Assembly: GCA_016281815.1 (NCBI GenBank)
Contig: JAEEJK010000097.1
Location: 1-39,619 of the forward strand
DNA: 39,619 nucleotides
Direction: 5' to 3'
Source: Prevotella sp.
GTDB taxonomy: Bacteria > Bacteroidota > Bacteroidia > Bacteroidales > Bacteroidaceae
In this document: in pieces, positions 26,096 through 33,405 of the stretch
How the letters are laid out: each line of letters opens with the position of its first letter
Numbering within the stretch: position 1 is the stretch's first letter
Position numbers and translations under genes: made by a program
The notes under the pieces: generated by a model
Database searches by the model: none
What the model was told of the DNA's origin: nothing
The model's input: the letters and a program-made list of their open reading frames with translations, nothing else

Positions 26096-26125
26096 TTGGG
26101 ATTTCAACGAAAATCACTACTTTCG
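26096..26125 (+). promoter_or_regulatory. Promoter of kdsA
   Basis: TTG (within TTTTG) at 26096-26098, a 19-base spacer and TACTTTCG at 26118-26125, one mismatch to TAnnTTTG. The kdsA ATG follows 18 bases later. Confidence 0.65.
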
Positions 26126-26143
26126 CAGTAAAAGACAGAATTT

Positions 26144-26956
26144 ATGGAAAGAAACTCCGACATCGCCTTCACCACGCGTAAGGCTTCCCCCATCTTCATA
26201 GCAGGTCCCTGCGTCATAGAGTCAGAGCAGGTGCTCTCCATGGTAGCAGAGGAAATAACGGCCATCAATGCTCAACTGGGCATTGATATCATCTTCAAGT
26301 CATCCTTTGACAAGGCCAACCGCACATCCGTGGCATCCTATCGCGGACCAGGCTTGGAGCGCGGACTGCAGATGCTCGCCGACATCAAGTCGCGCTACGG
26401 ACTGCGCATCCTCACCGACATCCATGAGACCTGGCAGGCTCAACCAGCCAGCGAGGTGGCTGACGTGCTGCAGATTCCGGCTTTCCTCTGCCGCCAGACT
26501 GATTTGCTCGCCGCTGCCGCCCGTACCGGGCGCACCGTGAACATCAAGAAGGCGCAGTTTCTCAGCGGCCGTGACATGCGGTATCCCGTGGAGAAAGCGC
26601 TCGATGCCGGTGCCAGTGAGGTGTGGCTCACCGAGCGTGGCAACTGCTTCGGATACAACAACCTCGTGGTGGACTTCCGCAATATCCCCGACATGCTTGA
26701 GATCGTACCGAGAGTGGTGATGGACTGCACTCACAGCGTTCAACGGCCAGGGGCTGGCGGGGGACACACCAGCGGCGACAGACGGTTTGTTCCGCAAATG
26801 GCTCTTGCCGCACAAGCCTTCGGGGCCACAGGCTTCTTCTTTGAAACCCATCCCGACCCTGACCATGCTCTCAGCGACGGTCCCAACATGCTGCCGCTCG
26901 ACCAATTGGGAAAGGTCATCAAGAGCCTTCTACAGATGCCAGTGGCAGAACAATAG
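26144..26956 (+). CDS. kdsA: 3-Deoxy-8-phosphooctulonate synthase
   Basis: Condenses phosphoenolpyruvate with arabinose 5-phosphate to Kdo-8-phosphate for lipid A-core synthesis. The 270-residue barrel has IFIAGPCVIESEQ, FKSSFDKANRTS, the PEP/phosphate segment YRGPGLERGL, LTDIHE, NIKKAQFLSG, TERGNCFGYNN, and near the end FFFETHPDPDHALSDGPN. The Cys in AGPC is the residue that marks the metal-dependent class (Aquifex type); the metal-independent E. coli enzyme has Asn there. Kdo-8-P synthase rather than DAHP synthase is supported by the KANRTS motif and by kdsD next to it. Confidence 0.95.
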   Translation: MERNSDIAFTTRKASPIFIAGPCVIESEQVLSMVAEEITAINAQLGIDIIFKSSFDKANRTSVASYRGPGLERGLQMLADIKSRYGLRILTDIHETWQAQPASEVADVLQIPAFLCRQTDLLAAAARTGRTVNIKKAQFLSGRDMRYPVEKALDAGASEVWLTERGNCFGYNNLVVDFRNIPDMLEIVPRVVMDCTHSVQRPGAGGGHTSGDRRFVPQMALAAQAFGATGFFFETHPDPDHALSDGPNMLPLDQLGKVIKSLLQMPVAEQ

Positions 26957-26984
26957 GCCTCCAGACAACCGTTGCGCCCACATC

Positions 26985-27026
26985 AACTATGAACTATGGA
27001 CTATGAACTATGAACTGTCAACCATG
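26985..27026. repeat. Heptanucleotide array AACTATG carrying the kdsD start codon
   Basis: Six 7-base units: AACTATG, AACTATG, GACTATG, AACTATG, AACTGTC, AACCATG. Five units hold an ATG; those at 26989, 26996, 27003 and 27010 fall in successive frames, and the last unit supplies the kdsD ATG at 27024. The ATG at 27003 is in frame with kdsD. Confidence 0.92.
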
Positions 27027-27980
27027 AACAATATCCCCCCTCGTGAATATGCAGCACAGTGCCTCAGAGACGAAGCGAAGGCACTTACCGACCTCATCAG
27101 CCAACTCGACGAGCAATTTGACCAAGCAGTTGACATGATCTACCACTGCCACGGTAAGGTCATCGTCACAGGAGTAGGCAAAAGTGGCAACGTAGGAGCC
27201 AAAATCGCAGCCACTTTGTCGAGCACCGGCACACCCGCGTTCTACATCAATCCTCTGGACGTCTACCATGGAGACCTGGGGGTGATGACCCCGGAGGATA
27301 TCGTTCTCGCACTCAGCAACTCCGGACAGACCGACGAACTGCTGCGCTTCATCCCTATCGTGCTACACAACGGCATACCCATTATCGCGATGACAGGCAA
27401 TCCACAGTCGCTTCTTGCCAAATACTCCACGGTGCACATCCTCGTAAAAGTGGAGAAAGAGGCGTGTCCGCTCAACCTTGCTCCCACGAGCAGCACCACT
27501 GCCGCCCTCGCCATGGGCGACGCACTGGCTGTCGCCCTGATGGAGGTGAGGCATTTCCGTCCCAAGGATTTCGCACAGTTCCATCCCGGCGGCGAACTGG
27601 GCAAGCGCCTGCTCACCACTGCCCGTGACGTGATGAAGAGCGACGACCTCCCCGTCATCCCGGCAGACATGCATCTGGGCGAAGCCATCATTCTCGTAAG
27701 CAAGGGGAAACTGGGGCTTGGCGTAGCATTGCATGACGGGCGTGTGGAAGGCATCATCACCGACGGAGACATCCGCCGGGCCATGGAGCGATGGCAGTCT
27801 GAATTCTTCGACAGAACGGTGGGCGACATCATGACACGCAAGCCCAAATGTGTTCTGCCCGAGACAAAGGTGACGGAAATCCAGCGGATCATGAACCAGA
27901 ACAAGGTACATTCCGTTTTGGTCATCGACCAGGAGCGGCATCTCCTCGGCGTGGTCGACCATTACCGTTGCATGCTGTGA
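27024..27980 (+). CDS. kdsD: Arabinose-5-phosphate isomerase (KpsF/GutQ type)
   Basis: Converts ribulose 5-phosphate to arabinose 5-phosphate, the substrate of KdsA. The 318-residue protein has an N-terminal SIS domain (VIVTGVGKSGNVGAKIAATL, then ALSNSGQTDELLRFIP and the catalytic His segment FAQFHPGGELGKRL) and two C-terminal CBS domains (DVMKSDDLPVIP and DIMTRKPKCVLP). The start MNNIPPREYAAQC is chosen from family length; an in-frame ATG at 27003 would add seven residues and a long frame extends further into kdsA without homology. The gap to kdsA is 67 bases, mostly an array of 7-base units that ends in the start codon itself. Confidence 0.93.
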   Translation: MNNIPPREYAAQCLRDEAKALTDLISQLDEQFDQAVDMIYHCHGKVIVTGVGKSGNVGAKIAATLSSTGTPAFYINPLDVYHGDLGVMTPEDIVLALSNSGQTDELLRFIPIVLHNGIPIIAMTGNPQSLLAKYSTVHILVKVEKEACPLNLAPTSSTTAALAMGDALAVALMEVRHFRPKDFAQFHPGGELGKRLLTTARDVMKSDDLPVIPADMHLGEAIILVSKGKLGLGVALHDGRVEGIITDGDIRRAMERWQSEFFDRTVGDIMTRKPKCVLPETKVTEIQRIMNQNKVHSVLVIDQERHLLGVVDHYRCML

Positions 27981-28004
27981 GTTGTTTTTTCATCCACCTT
28001 CATT

Positions 28005-28034
28005 TTGTGGTCTCGCAATAATGATGTACCTTTG
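28005..28034 (+). promoter_or_regulatory. Promoter of the phospholipase D-like gene
   Basis: TTTTG with TTG at 28005-28007, 19-base spacer, then TACCTTTG at 28027-28034, an exact TAnnTTTG. The leader to the ATG at 28119 is about 78 bases and contains an imperfect hairpin (AAGG-ACCGT with ACGGT-CCTT, about 28046-28077). Confidence 0.75.
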
Positions 28035-28118
28035 CCGAGATTTTAAAGGCACCGTGATAAAGACGAACGGTCACCTTGCAAAAACTTATCGGTTGACTGA
28101 ACTACTACTCATTAGTTG

Positions 28119-29387
28119 ATGAAACCTCTATTTTGGGCATTATTTCTACTCATCTCCACCTCGGTTGCTTCTGCTCAGACCAGTGACTCGCTGATCATCA
28201 GTCAGTTGAACCGGGAGGGTGTGACATTCTCACATGACAACAGCGTGACGCTGCTCATGAACGGGCAGGAGAAGTTCGATGACATGTTCGAAGCCATCCG
28301 CCAGGCAAAAAGCAGTGTTCACTTGGAATATTTCAACTTTCGCAACGATTCCATTGCCCGACGGCTCTTCCACCTTTTGGGAGAAAAGGCAAAGGAAGGA
28401 GTCGAGGTAAGAGCGCTTTTCGACGGCTTTGGAAATGACTCCAACAACAGTCCGCTCCGCAAACGACATCTGCGGATGATACGCGCCATGGGTATCCAGA
28501 TCTATGAGTTCGACCCACTTCGCTTCCCCTGGATCAATCATGTGTGGAGCCGGGACCACCGCAAGATAGTTGTCATCGACGGCAAGATTGCCTACACAGG
28601 AGGGATGAACGTGGCCGACTACTACATCAACGGAACGAAAGTGGTGGGTGAATGGCGTGACATGCATTGCCGCATTGAAGGCGAAGAGGTCAACACGCTG
28701 CAGCGTATTTTTATGAGCATGTGGAAAAAAGTGACGGGAGAGAGTCTTGCCGGCAACCCCAAGTATTTCAGGCTCACATCCACAACCGGCGACTATTTCA
28801 GAAACCTGAAGCCCGACACAACAGCCAGCAAGGGGCACCAGACTGTCGGCATCATCAACCGCGAACCCCGAAGGAGCAGCAACATCATCCGGAAATTCTA
28901 CATCGATGCCATCAATGATGCCCAAGACAGCATCAAACTGGTGAATCCATATCTGACACTGAGCGGAAAACTGAAAAAAGCCTTGAGAAATGCGGCAAAA
29001 AGGGGCGTGAAAGTTGAGGTGATGGTATCGGCCAAAAGCGATATTCCCCTGACACCAGACTGTGGCTTCTACAACGTCCACAAACTCATGAAGCACGGTG
29101 TCAACGTATGGATTTACGAACCAGGATTCCATCACACGAAAATCATCACTGTAGACGGAAGATTCTGCACGGTGGGCAGCGCCAACCTCAATGCCAGAAG
29201 CCTTCGCTTTGACTATGAGACGAATGCCGTCATCGCAGACTCATGTGTCACCCGACAACTCGATAAAATGTTCGACTGCGACAAGGCCAAAAGTTTTCTG
29301 CTGACACCTGAGTCATGGAACCGCTTCCGCACCCGCTGGCAGAAGACCAAGGGTTGGTTTGCCCACCTGCTTGCCCCTTGGCTGTAA
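28119..29387 (+). CDS. Phospholipase D-superfamily protein, cardiolipin synthase-like
   Basis: A 422-residue protein with two HKD sites: HVWSRDHRKIVVIDGKIAYTG, giving HxK with the downstream GGMN, and FHHTKIITVDGRFCTVGSAN. The spacing and the FDGFGN segment follow bacterial cardiolipin synthases, which join two phosphatidylglycerol molecules. Unlike classical Cls, which has two N-terminal membrane segments, this one has only a cleavable signal peptide (MKPLFWALFLLISTSVASA, cleavage before QTSD), so the enzyme would act in the periplasm. A phosphatidyltransferase or phospholipase D role are both possible. An ATG at 28119 is preferred to the TTG three bases earlier. A five-unit repeat array begins 3 bases after the stop. 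Confidence 0.85.
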   Translation: MKPLFWALFLLISTSVASAQTSDSLIISQLNREGVTFSHDNSVTLLMNGQEKFDDMFEAIRQAKSSVHLEYFNFRNDSIARRLFHLLGEKAKEGVEVRALFDGFGNDSNNSPLRKRHLRMIRAMGIQIYEFDPLRFPWINHVWSRDHRKIVVIDGKIAYTGGMNVADYYINGTKVVGEWRDMHCRIEGEEVNTLQRIFMSMWKKVTGESLAGNPKYFRLTSTTGDYFRNLKPDTTASKGHQTVGIINREPRRSSNIIRKFYIDAINDAQDSIKLVNPYLTLSGKLKKALRNAAKRGVKVEVMVSAKSDIPLTPDCGFYNVHKLMKHGVNVWIYEPGFHHTKIITVDGRFCTVGSANLNARSLRFDYETNAVIADSCVTRQLDKMFDCDKAKSFLLTPESWNRFRTRWQKTKGWFAHLLAPWL

Positions 29388-29390
29388 AGG

Positions 29391-29839
29391 CACAGAAAAA
29401 TTCTTGAATTCGAAAATTCGTGAGAGGAAAAAAATCCCGAATTAGCGAATTGGCGAATTAGTGAGCACAGAAAAATTCTTGAATTCGAAAATTCGTGAGA
29501 ATAAATAAAAATCCCGAATTGGAGAATTAGCGAATTAGTGAGCACAGAAAAATTCTTGAATTCGAAAATTCGTGAGAATAAATAAAAAACCCGAATTAGC
29601 GAATTGGCGAATTAGTGATTACAACAATTCTTGAATTCGAAAATTCGTGAGAATAAATAAAAATCCCGAATTGGAGAGATTTGTCGAAGACCCACTGACC
29701 GAAGGGAGGTAATTAGCGAATTAGTGAGCCCAGAAAAATTCTTGAATTCGAAAATTCGTGAGAAGAGATAAAAAACCCGAATTGGAGAGATTTGTCGAAG
29801 ACCCACTGACCGAAGGGAGGTAATTGGCGAATTAGTGAG
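29391..29839. repeat. Five-unit long tandem repeat downstream of the cardiolipin synthase-like gene
   Basis: Units at 29391-29465, 29466-29542, 29543-29618, 29619-29728 and 29729-29839. Each begins with a 30-35 base block containing TTCTTGAATTCGAAAATTCG, which can fold (GAATT-CGAA-AATTC), then an A-rich stretch, CCCGAATT, and one to three GCGAATTA/GCGAATTG octads ending AGTGAG. Units 4 and 5 carry an extra 35-base insert (GATTTGTCGAAGACCCACTG and on to GGGAGGT). The array fills nearly all of the 484-base gene-free stretch between the plus-strand gene and the minus-strand LuxR gene; no gene is seen there. Confidence 0.92.
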
Positions 29840-29871
29840 CCTTCTTTACCTACTTTCAATAAGGTTGAATC

Positions 29872-30462
29872 TTAGATTTGCTCCAAGTCCACATATCCGT
29901 TCATCACAGCATAGACAGTAAGCGCGGAGAGACTGCGGAGCCCCAGTTTCTCGACAATGTTTTTGCGGTGCGTGATGACGGTGGTTAGACTGATGTTGAG
30001 CCGGTCGGCTATCTCCTTGTTGATGAGTCCCCTGACCAACAGCGAGAGCACCTCCACCTCACGCGCCGACAACTGAGGACGCTGTTTGGCGCCACGGTTG
30101 ATATGCTCGCCATGTGGGTGGCCCCTGCGCATCGTCAGCAGCAATGACTTGGCAAGGGCTTTCTCTCCCTCCGTGACACAGACACAATGAAATTCAGGCA
30201 ACTGAGCGGCATGCTCCTTTGCAGTGGTGAGCACGATGGTGCGGCGATGGTTCTCCGCGAAATATAAACGGTCGGACAGCAGTATGCTGATATCCACAAA
30301 ATAATGGAAAAACCTTTCCGGATGACCCTCTTGCAGTTCGCTGGCAGAAGCGAATGCCTCCACCTCAATGGAAGGCATCACGCTCTGCAGCAACTGTTTC
30401 AAGCCCACAACAGTGAGCGAATTGGCGCAGACTATCGCCACAAGGGGTCTTACGTCGGTCAT
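29872..30462 (-). CDS. LuxR-type regulator with atypical receiver domain
   Basis: A 196-residue protein. The C-terminal third is a LuxR/FixJ helix-turn-helix: QLSAREVEVLSLLVRGLINK, EIADRLNISLTTVITHRKNI and EKLGLRSLSALTVYAV. The N-terminal 110 residues follow receiver-domain strands, but the usual acidic pair after strand 1 is replaced by CAN (AIVCANSLTVVGL) and the Lys after strand 5 is missing; an Asp is still present in FVDISIL. It is therefore probably not controlled by ordinary phosphorylation. Its ATG overlaps the nrdG stop (ATGA), so it is the third gene of the anaerobic reductase operon. Start at 30462 chosen from that overlap and domain length. Confidence 0.85.
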   Translation of the reverse strand: MTDVRPLVAIVCANSLTVVGLKQLLQSVMPSIEVEAFASASELQEGHPERFFHYFVDISILLSDRLYFAENHRRTIVLTTAKEHAAQLPEFHCVCVTEGEKALAKSLLLTMRRGHPHGEHINRGAKQRPQLSAREVEVLSLLVRGLINKEIADRLNISLTTVITHRKNIVEKLGLRSLSALTVYAVMNGYVDLEQI

Positions 30463-30923
30463 TTCCAAAAATACGGGGTCACATCTGTAAAGTCGTCGCC
30501 AGAGGCGCGCTTGTAAAGTCTTTGATTGGTGGTGCGGTCTTTGAGACATCCAAGGTGAGCAATGTAGGGTCCCACCTTGATATAGTCGAAATCTGATTTC
30601 CTCACATTCGACGGCACTCTTTGCCTTCCGCTGTACCATGCCACCTTGGTAAGTTTGTGCTCACGGTGGATGTGGCGGGCAAGCGTGTTGACATACGACG
30701 GCTCTGCATCGCCTCCCATGAAGGCTACACAGGTGATGTCTTTGCCATATTGACTGAGAAGCATGTCGATAACCATCGGAGTGAGCGGACTGCCAATGTT
30801 TTCCCACAGATACTTGCTGTGGCAACCCGGACAGTGACAGGGACAATTGGAGATATTGATGGCGAGGGTGACCTCATCTGGGATCTCCTGGAATACCACG
30901 GATGTATTGACGTATTTCAGCAT
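30459..30923 (-). CDS. nrdG: Anaerobic ribonucleotide reductase activating protein
   Basis: A small radical SAM enzyme that makes the glycyl radical on NrdD under anaerobic conditions. The 154-residue protein has the iron-sulfur motif CPCHCPGC (CxxxCxxC) near residue 27 and the downstream FMGGDAEP segment typical of activases, here with GGDAEP where many have GGEP. It starts 33 bases after the nrdD stop and overlaps the following regulator gene by four bases, so nrdD, nrdG and the regulator are one transcription unit. Confidence 0.95.
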   Translation of the reverse strand: MLKYVNTSVVFQEIPDEVTLAINISNCPCHCPGCHSKYLWENIGSPLTPMVIDMLLSQYGKDITCVAFMGGDAEPSYVNTLARHIHREHKLTKVAWYSGRQRVPSNVRKSDFDYIKVGPYIAHLGCLKDRTTNQRLYKRASGDDFTDVTPYFWK

Positions 30924-30956
30924 GGTTTGGGTGATATGGGGTGTTATGGGCGTATG

Positions 30957-33050
30957 TTACAGTTTCTCCTGACCAGCATAGAACCGGCGATGTGCTTCCT
31001 CCTGACGGGGCTGGGAGAAATTGCTCACACGCTTCAAATATCCGATGATGCGTGTCATATAGTCAATGTTCTTGGAATGGCAGTGCGGGCACTCCTTCAG
31101 GTAGCGCTTGTCGATGTGTCCACAGTCGTTGCAAATCGTGTTGGGAATATTGAATGTGAAGTAGTTGCACCCCTCCTTGGCTGCCACACGGAGCAACTGC
31201 CTGTACTGCTGCTTTGAAAGGTGCTCATCCAGGTTCATGTGCAGGGCGGAGCCTCCTGTGAGGTGCTCGATATAGGGAGCGCCATGAAGTTTGAATTTGT
31301 CGATGATGTTCAGCGAGTCGTCCTCCACGATGTAGAAATAACTGTTGTAGCAGTCGCGGGGCACGAAATAGCCATCCTCACGGTCCCATTTCGCATGCTT
31401 CACACCCACGTTCTCCGCCGGTATCATCTCACAGTTGAACAGCACATCCTTCGTGCGGTACTGCTTGTTGTATTTCTCAACCAGTCCGAGCACCTCCTGC
31501 ACGAAAGCGAGGTAATCAGGATTGTTGTCTATCTTCAGGCCCATGAACTCCGCTGCCTCCACCAGACCGTTGACACCGATGGTCAGATACTGTCTGCCGA
31601 TATTGATGTATCCGGCATCGAAGAGCGGCAGCATGCCATGTTCCTTCAAGTCCTTCAGGTTCTCGTTGTAGGCCAACTGCACCTTGTGGCACAGGTCAAT
31701 GATCTGCGAGAGATACTCCTTGTAATCCATTCCGTTGTTGACCGCAAACTGGATGCAGCGGTTGAGGTTGATGGTGAGCACACTCTTCGAACCTGTAGAC
31801 ACGCCACCTGCTCCGAGGGTGTAACTGAAACCATTGTCCTGAATTTCATTGCGGAGGCGGCAGCATGAACTCAGTGAGTCGGCATTGTCACTCATATAGG
31901 TAAAGAATGAGTGGCCCTCGGCATACATCTCTGCCGTGAAATCGCCCCACTCCTTGTCGATGACGTCACCGTCTGCGGTAAGCAGCGCCATGGTTTCCAC
32001 GGGGAATGTGAGCACTGTCTTGGTGCGCTCTTTATTGAACCATTTCATGAACCGCTTCTGCAACCACGACAGGCCTTCCCAATCAGGCTGTGTTCCGTCG
32101 GGGAAATAGAAGTTGCCGAAAAGGCTCTCGAAATAGAACTTGTCATAGTAGGCAATGTTCCAGAACACAGCCTGATAGTTGCGCGCTCCTGTCGGTTGAT
32201 TGATGGAATAGACGATCTGCTCAAAGCAGTCGGTGATCATCTTGTCGATAGTGCGCTGCTTGACGGAGAGGTCGACCACGCGGTCGGGCTCCTTCCAATA
32301 GTCCTTGCCATATTCCAAACCGATGAAATAGTTGAGGTACATGAGGAACTCAGGAGTGGCACAGGCGCCGCTCAGCATGCTCGACACCATGAAGACCATG
32401 TTGACGAACCCGCCACAGAATGATTTGAGGTTGGTGGGAGCGGTAGAGTTGCCGCCTATGGACATCGTGCCCCCGATCAGCCAGGGATACATGGTGATGG
32501 ACGCGCAATAGTTGGCCAGCGAAGTCTCATCATTCTTATATATAAAGTGCTTGGTCAACTTGTCGATGTACTCATCAGCCAGTTCCTTTCCGTACATTTT
32601 TTTTATACGGTCCGTGAGCAGGCGGCGGTTGAGCCGGATGAAACTTGCTTTTGGCAACTCTCCGATCAAAGTTGCAATATTTTTATGCTCCACATTGGCA
32701 TTGGCGTCATATTTTGAACCAGTAGCAGCATTGGCGGCATCCACATAGTCTGCCAAAAATTTCAACCGCTCCATGGTCTCCCTGTCCTCTGTGTGCTTCT
32801 GACGGTAGAGCATGAACGACTTGGCTACCTTGTAGTGCCCCTCACGCATAAGGGCTTCCTCCACCTCATTCTGAATATCCTCAACAGTGATGTTGTCGGT
32901 GATATTCAAATGACTGATTATCTTTGAGATAGAGCCCAAATCAGCAGACTCTCCCACAGACTGGAAGGCTTTGATAATAGCCGTCATAATTTTGTCGAGC
33001 GAGAAGCGGTCGCGCTTGCCGTCACGCTTCAAAATAGTATAATCCCTCAT
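30957..33050 (-). CDS. nrdD: Anaerobic ribonucleoside-triphosphate reductase
   Basis: The class III reductase that makes deoxynucleotides without oxygen. The 697-residue protein has an N-terminal ATP-cone (about 1-90; ILKRDGKRDRFSLDKI), the glycyl radical enzyme core, the zinc site CNDCGHIDKRYLKECPHC near 650-670, and the radical glycine in TRIIGYLKRVSNFS near the C-terminus. The start MRDYTILKRDG at 33050 is the natural ATP-cone start; an in-frame ATG 45 bases upstream adds unrelated residues. It has its own promoter about 120 bases upstream and leads the nrdD-nrdG-regulator unit. Confidence 0.96.
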   Translation of the reverse strand: MRDYTILKRDGKRDRFSLDKIMTAIIKAFQSVGESADLGSISKIISHLNITDNITVEDIQNEVEEALMREGHYKVAKSFMLYRQKHTEDRETMERLKFLADYVDAANAATGSKYDANANVEHKNIATLIGELPKASFIRLNRRLLTDRIKKMYGKELADEYIDKLTKHFIYKNDETSLANYCASITMYPWLIGGTMSIGGNSTAPTNLKSFCGGFVNMVFMVSSMLSGACATPEFLMYLNYFIGLEYGKDYWKEPDRVVDLSVKQRTIDKMITDCFEQIVYSINQPTGARNYQAVFWNIAYYDKFYFESLFGNFYFPDGTQPDWEGLSWLQKRFMKWFNKERTKTVLTFPVETMALLTADGDVIDKEWGDFTAEMYAEGHSFFTYMSDNADSLSSCCRLRNEIQDNGFSYTLGAGGVSTGSKSVLTINLNRCIQFAVNNGMDYKEYLSQIIDLCHKVQLAYNENLKDLKEHGMLPLFDAGYINIGRQYLTIGVNGLVEAAEFMGLKIDNNPDYLAFVQEVLGLVEKYNKQYRTKDVLFNCEMIPAENVGVKHAKWDREDGYFVPRDCYNSYFYIVEDDSLNIIDKFKLHGAPYIEHLTGGSALHMNLDEHLSKQQYRQLLRVAAKEGCNYFTFNIPNTICNDCGHIDKRYLKECPHCHSKNIDYMTRIIGYLKRVSNFSQPRQEEAHRRFYAGQEKL

Positions 33051-33173
33051 TGTCGTAGTTATAGGTTTTGGAAAACATTTCCTCTCATTTTTCAAAAAAA
33101 GTTTCCCGTTTTGGTCAACTTTTGAAAAAAATCTTCTCGGTAAGTTGCAGAAATAGATTTTTTATTTCGGTTA

Positions 33174-33181
33174 CAAAGATA
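33174..33181 (-). promoter_or_regulatory. -7 element (TATCTTTG) for nrdD-nrdG-regulator
   Basis: Exact TAnnTTTG on the minus strand, 123 bases before the nrdD ATG. The long leader leaves room for regulation, for example by an anaerobic regulator, but no known operator is recognised. Confidence 0.6.
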
Positions 33182-33346
33182 ATACAATTATCCGTTATAC
33201 GATTCCTTTTTAATCATCAAAAGTACACTATTTAAGGTATTTTAATGATTTTATATTTACAAAACTATTGTCCGAAAAATAGTATTCGGCGCATACCTGT
33301 TGGCTATTAGCCTCTTACAAGAAATAAGGTATGCCTATACCTAAGC

Positions 33347-33386
33347 ATGCGCCCCGTTTCCATTTGGATGGAAACGGGGCGCATGA
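33347..33386 (-). terminator. Strong hairpin after rny, probable terminator without U-tract
   Basis: A perfect 18-base inverted repeat (33347-33364 and 33369-33386) with loop TTGG and GC-rich centre, 19 bases past the rny stop. There is no T-run after it on the minus strand (GCTTAGGTAT follows), so it may be a Rho-assisted terminator or an RNA-stabilising end. Confidence 0.6.
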
Positions 33387-33405
33387 AAATCTGTCAAGGA
33401 GAATC

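Larger units (their letters stand above)
33051..33405 (-). other. 355-base gap between rny and nrdD: nrdD leader, promoter and hairpins
   Basis: No gene is seen. From the nrdD side it holds a leader of about 120 bases with an imperfect inverted repeat (TCAAAAAAAGTT at 33093-33105 region with AACTTTTGA), the promoter at 33174-33181, an AT-rich stretch, then four closely spaced hairpins at 33272-33386 described separately. Confidence 0.6.

Noticed and set aside
26787..27023. An upstream start at 26787 for kdsD
   Set aside because: The extension overlaps kdsA in another frame, has no homology to SIS proteins, and the family length fits the start at 27024.
29391..29839. Possible CRISPR array (35-base repeats with roughly 40-base spacers)
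   Set aside because: The would-be spacers resemble one another and include shared inserts; no cas genes are near. It is a long-unit tandem repeat.
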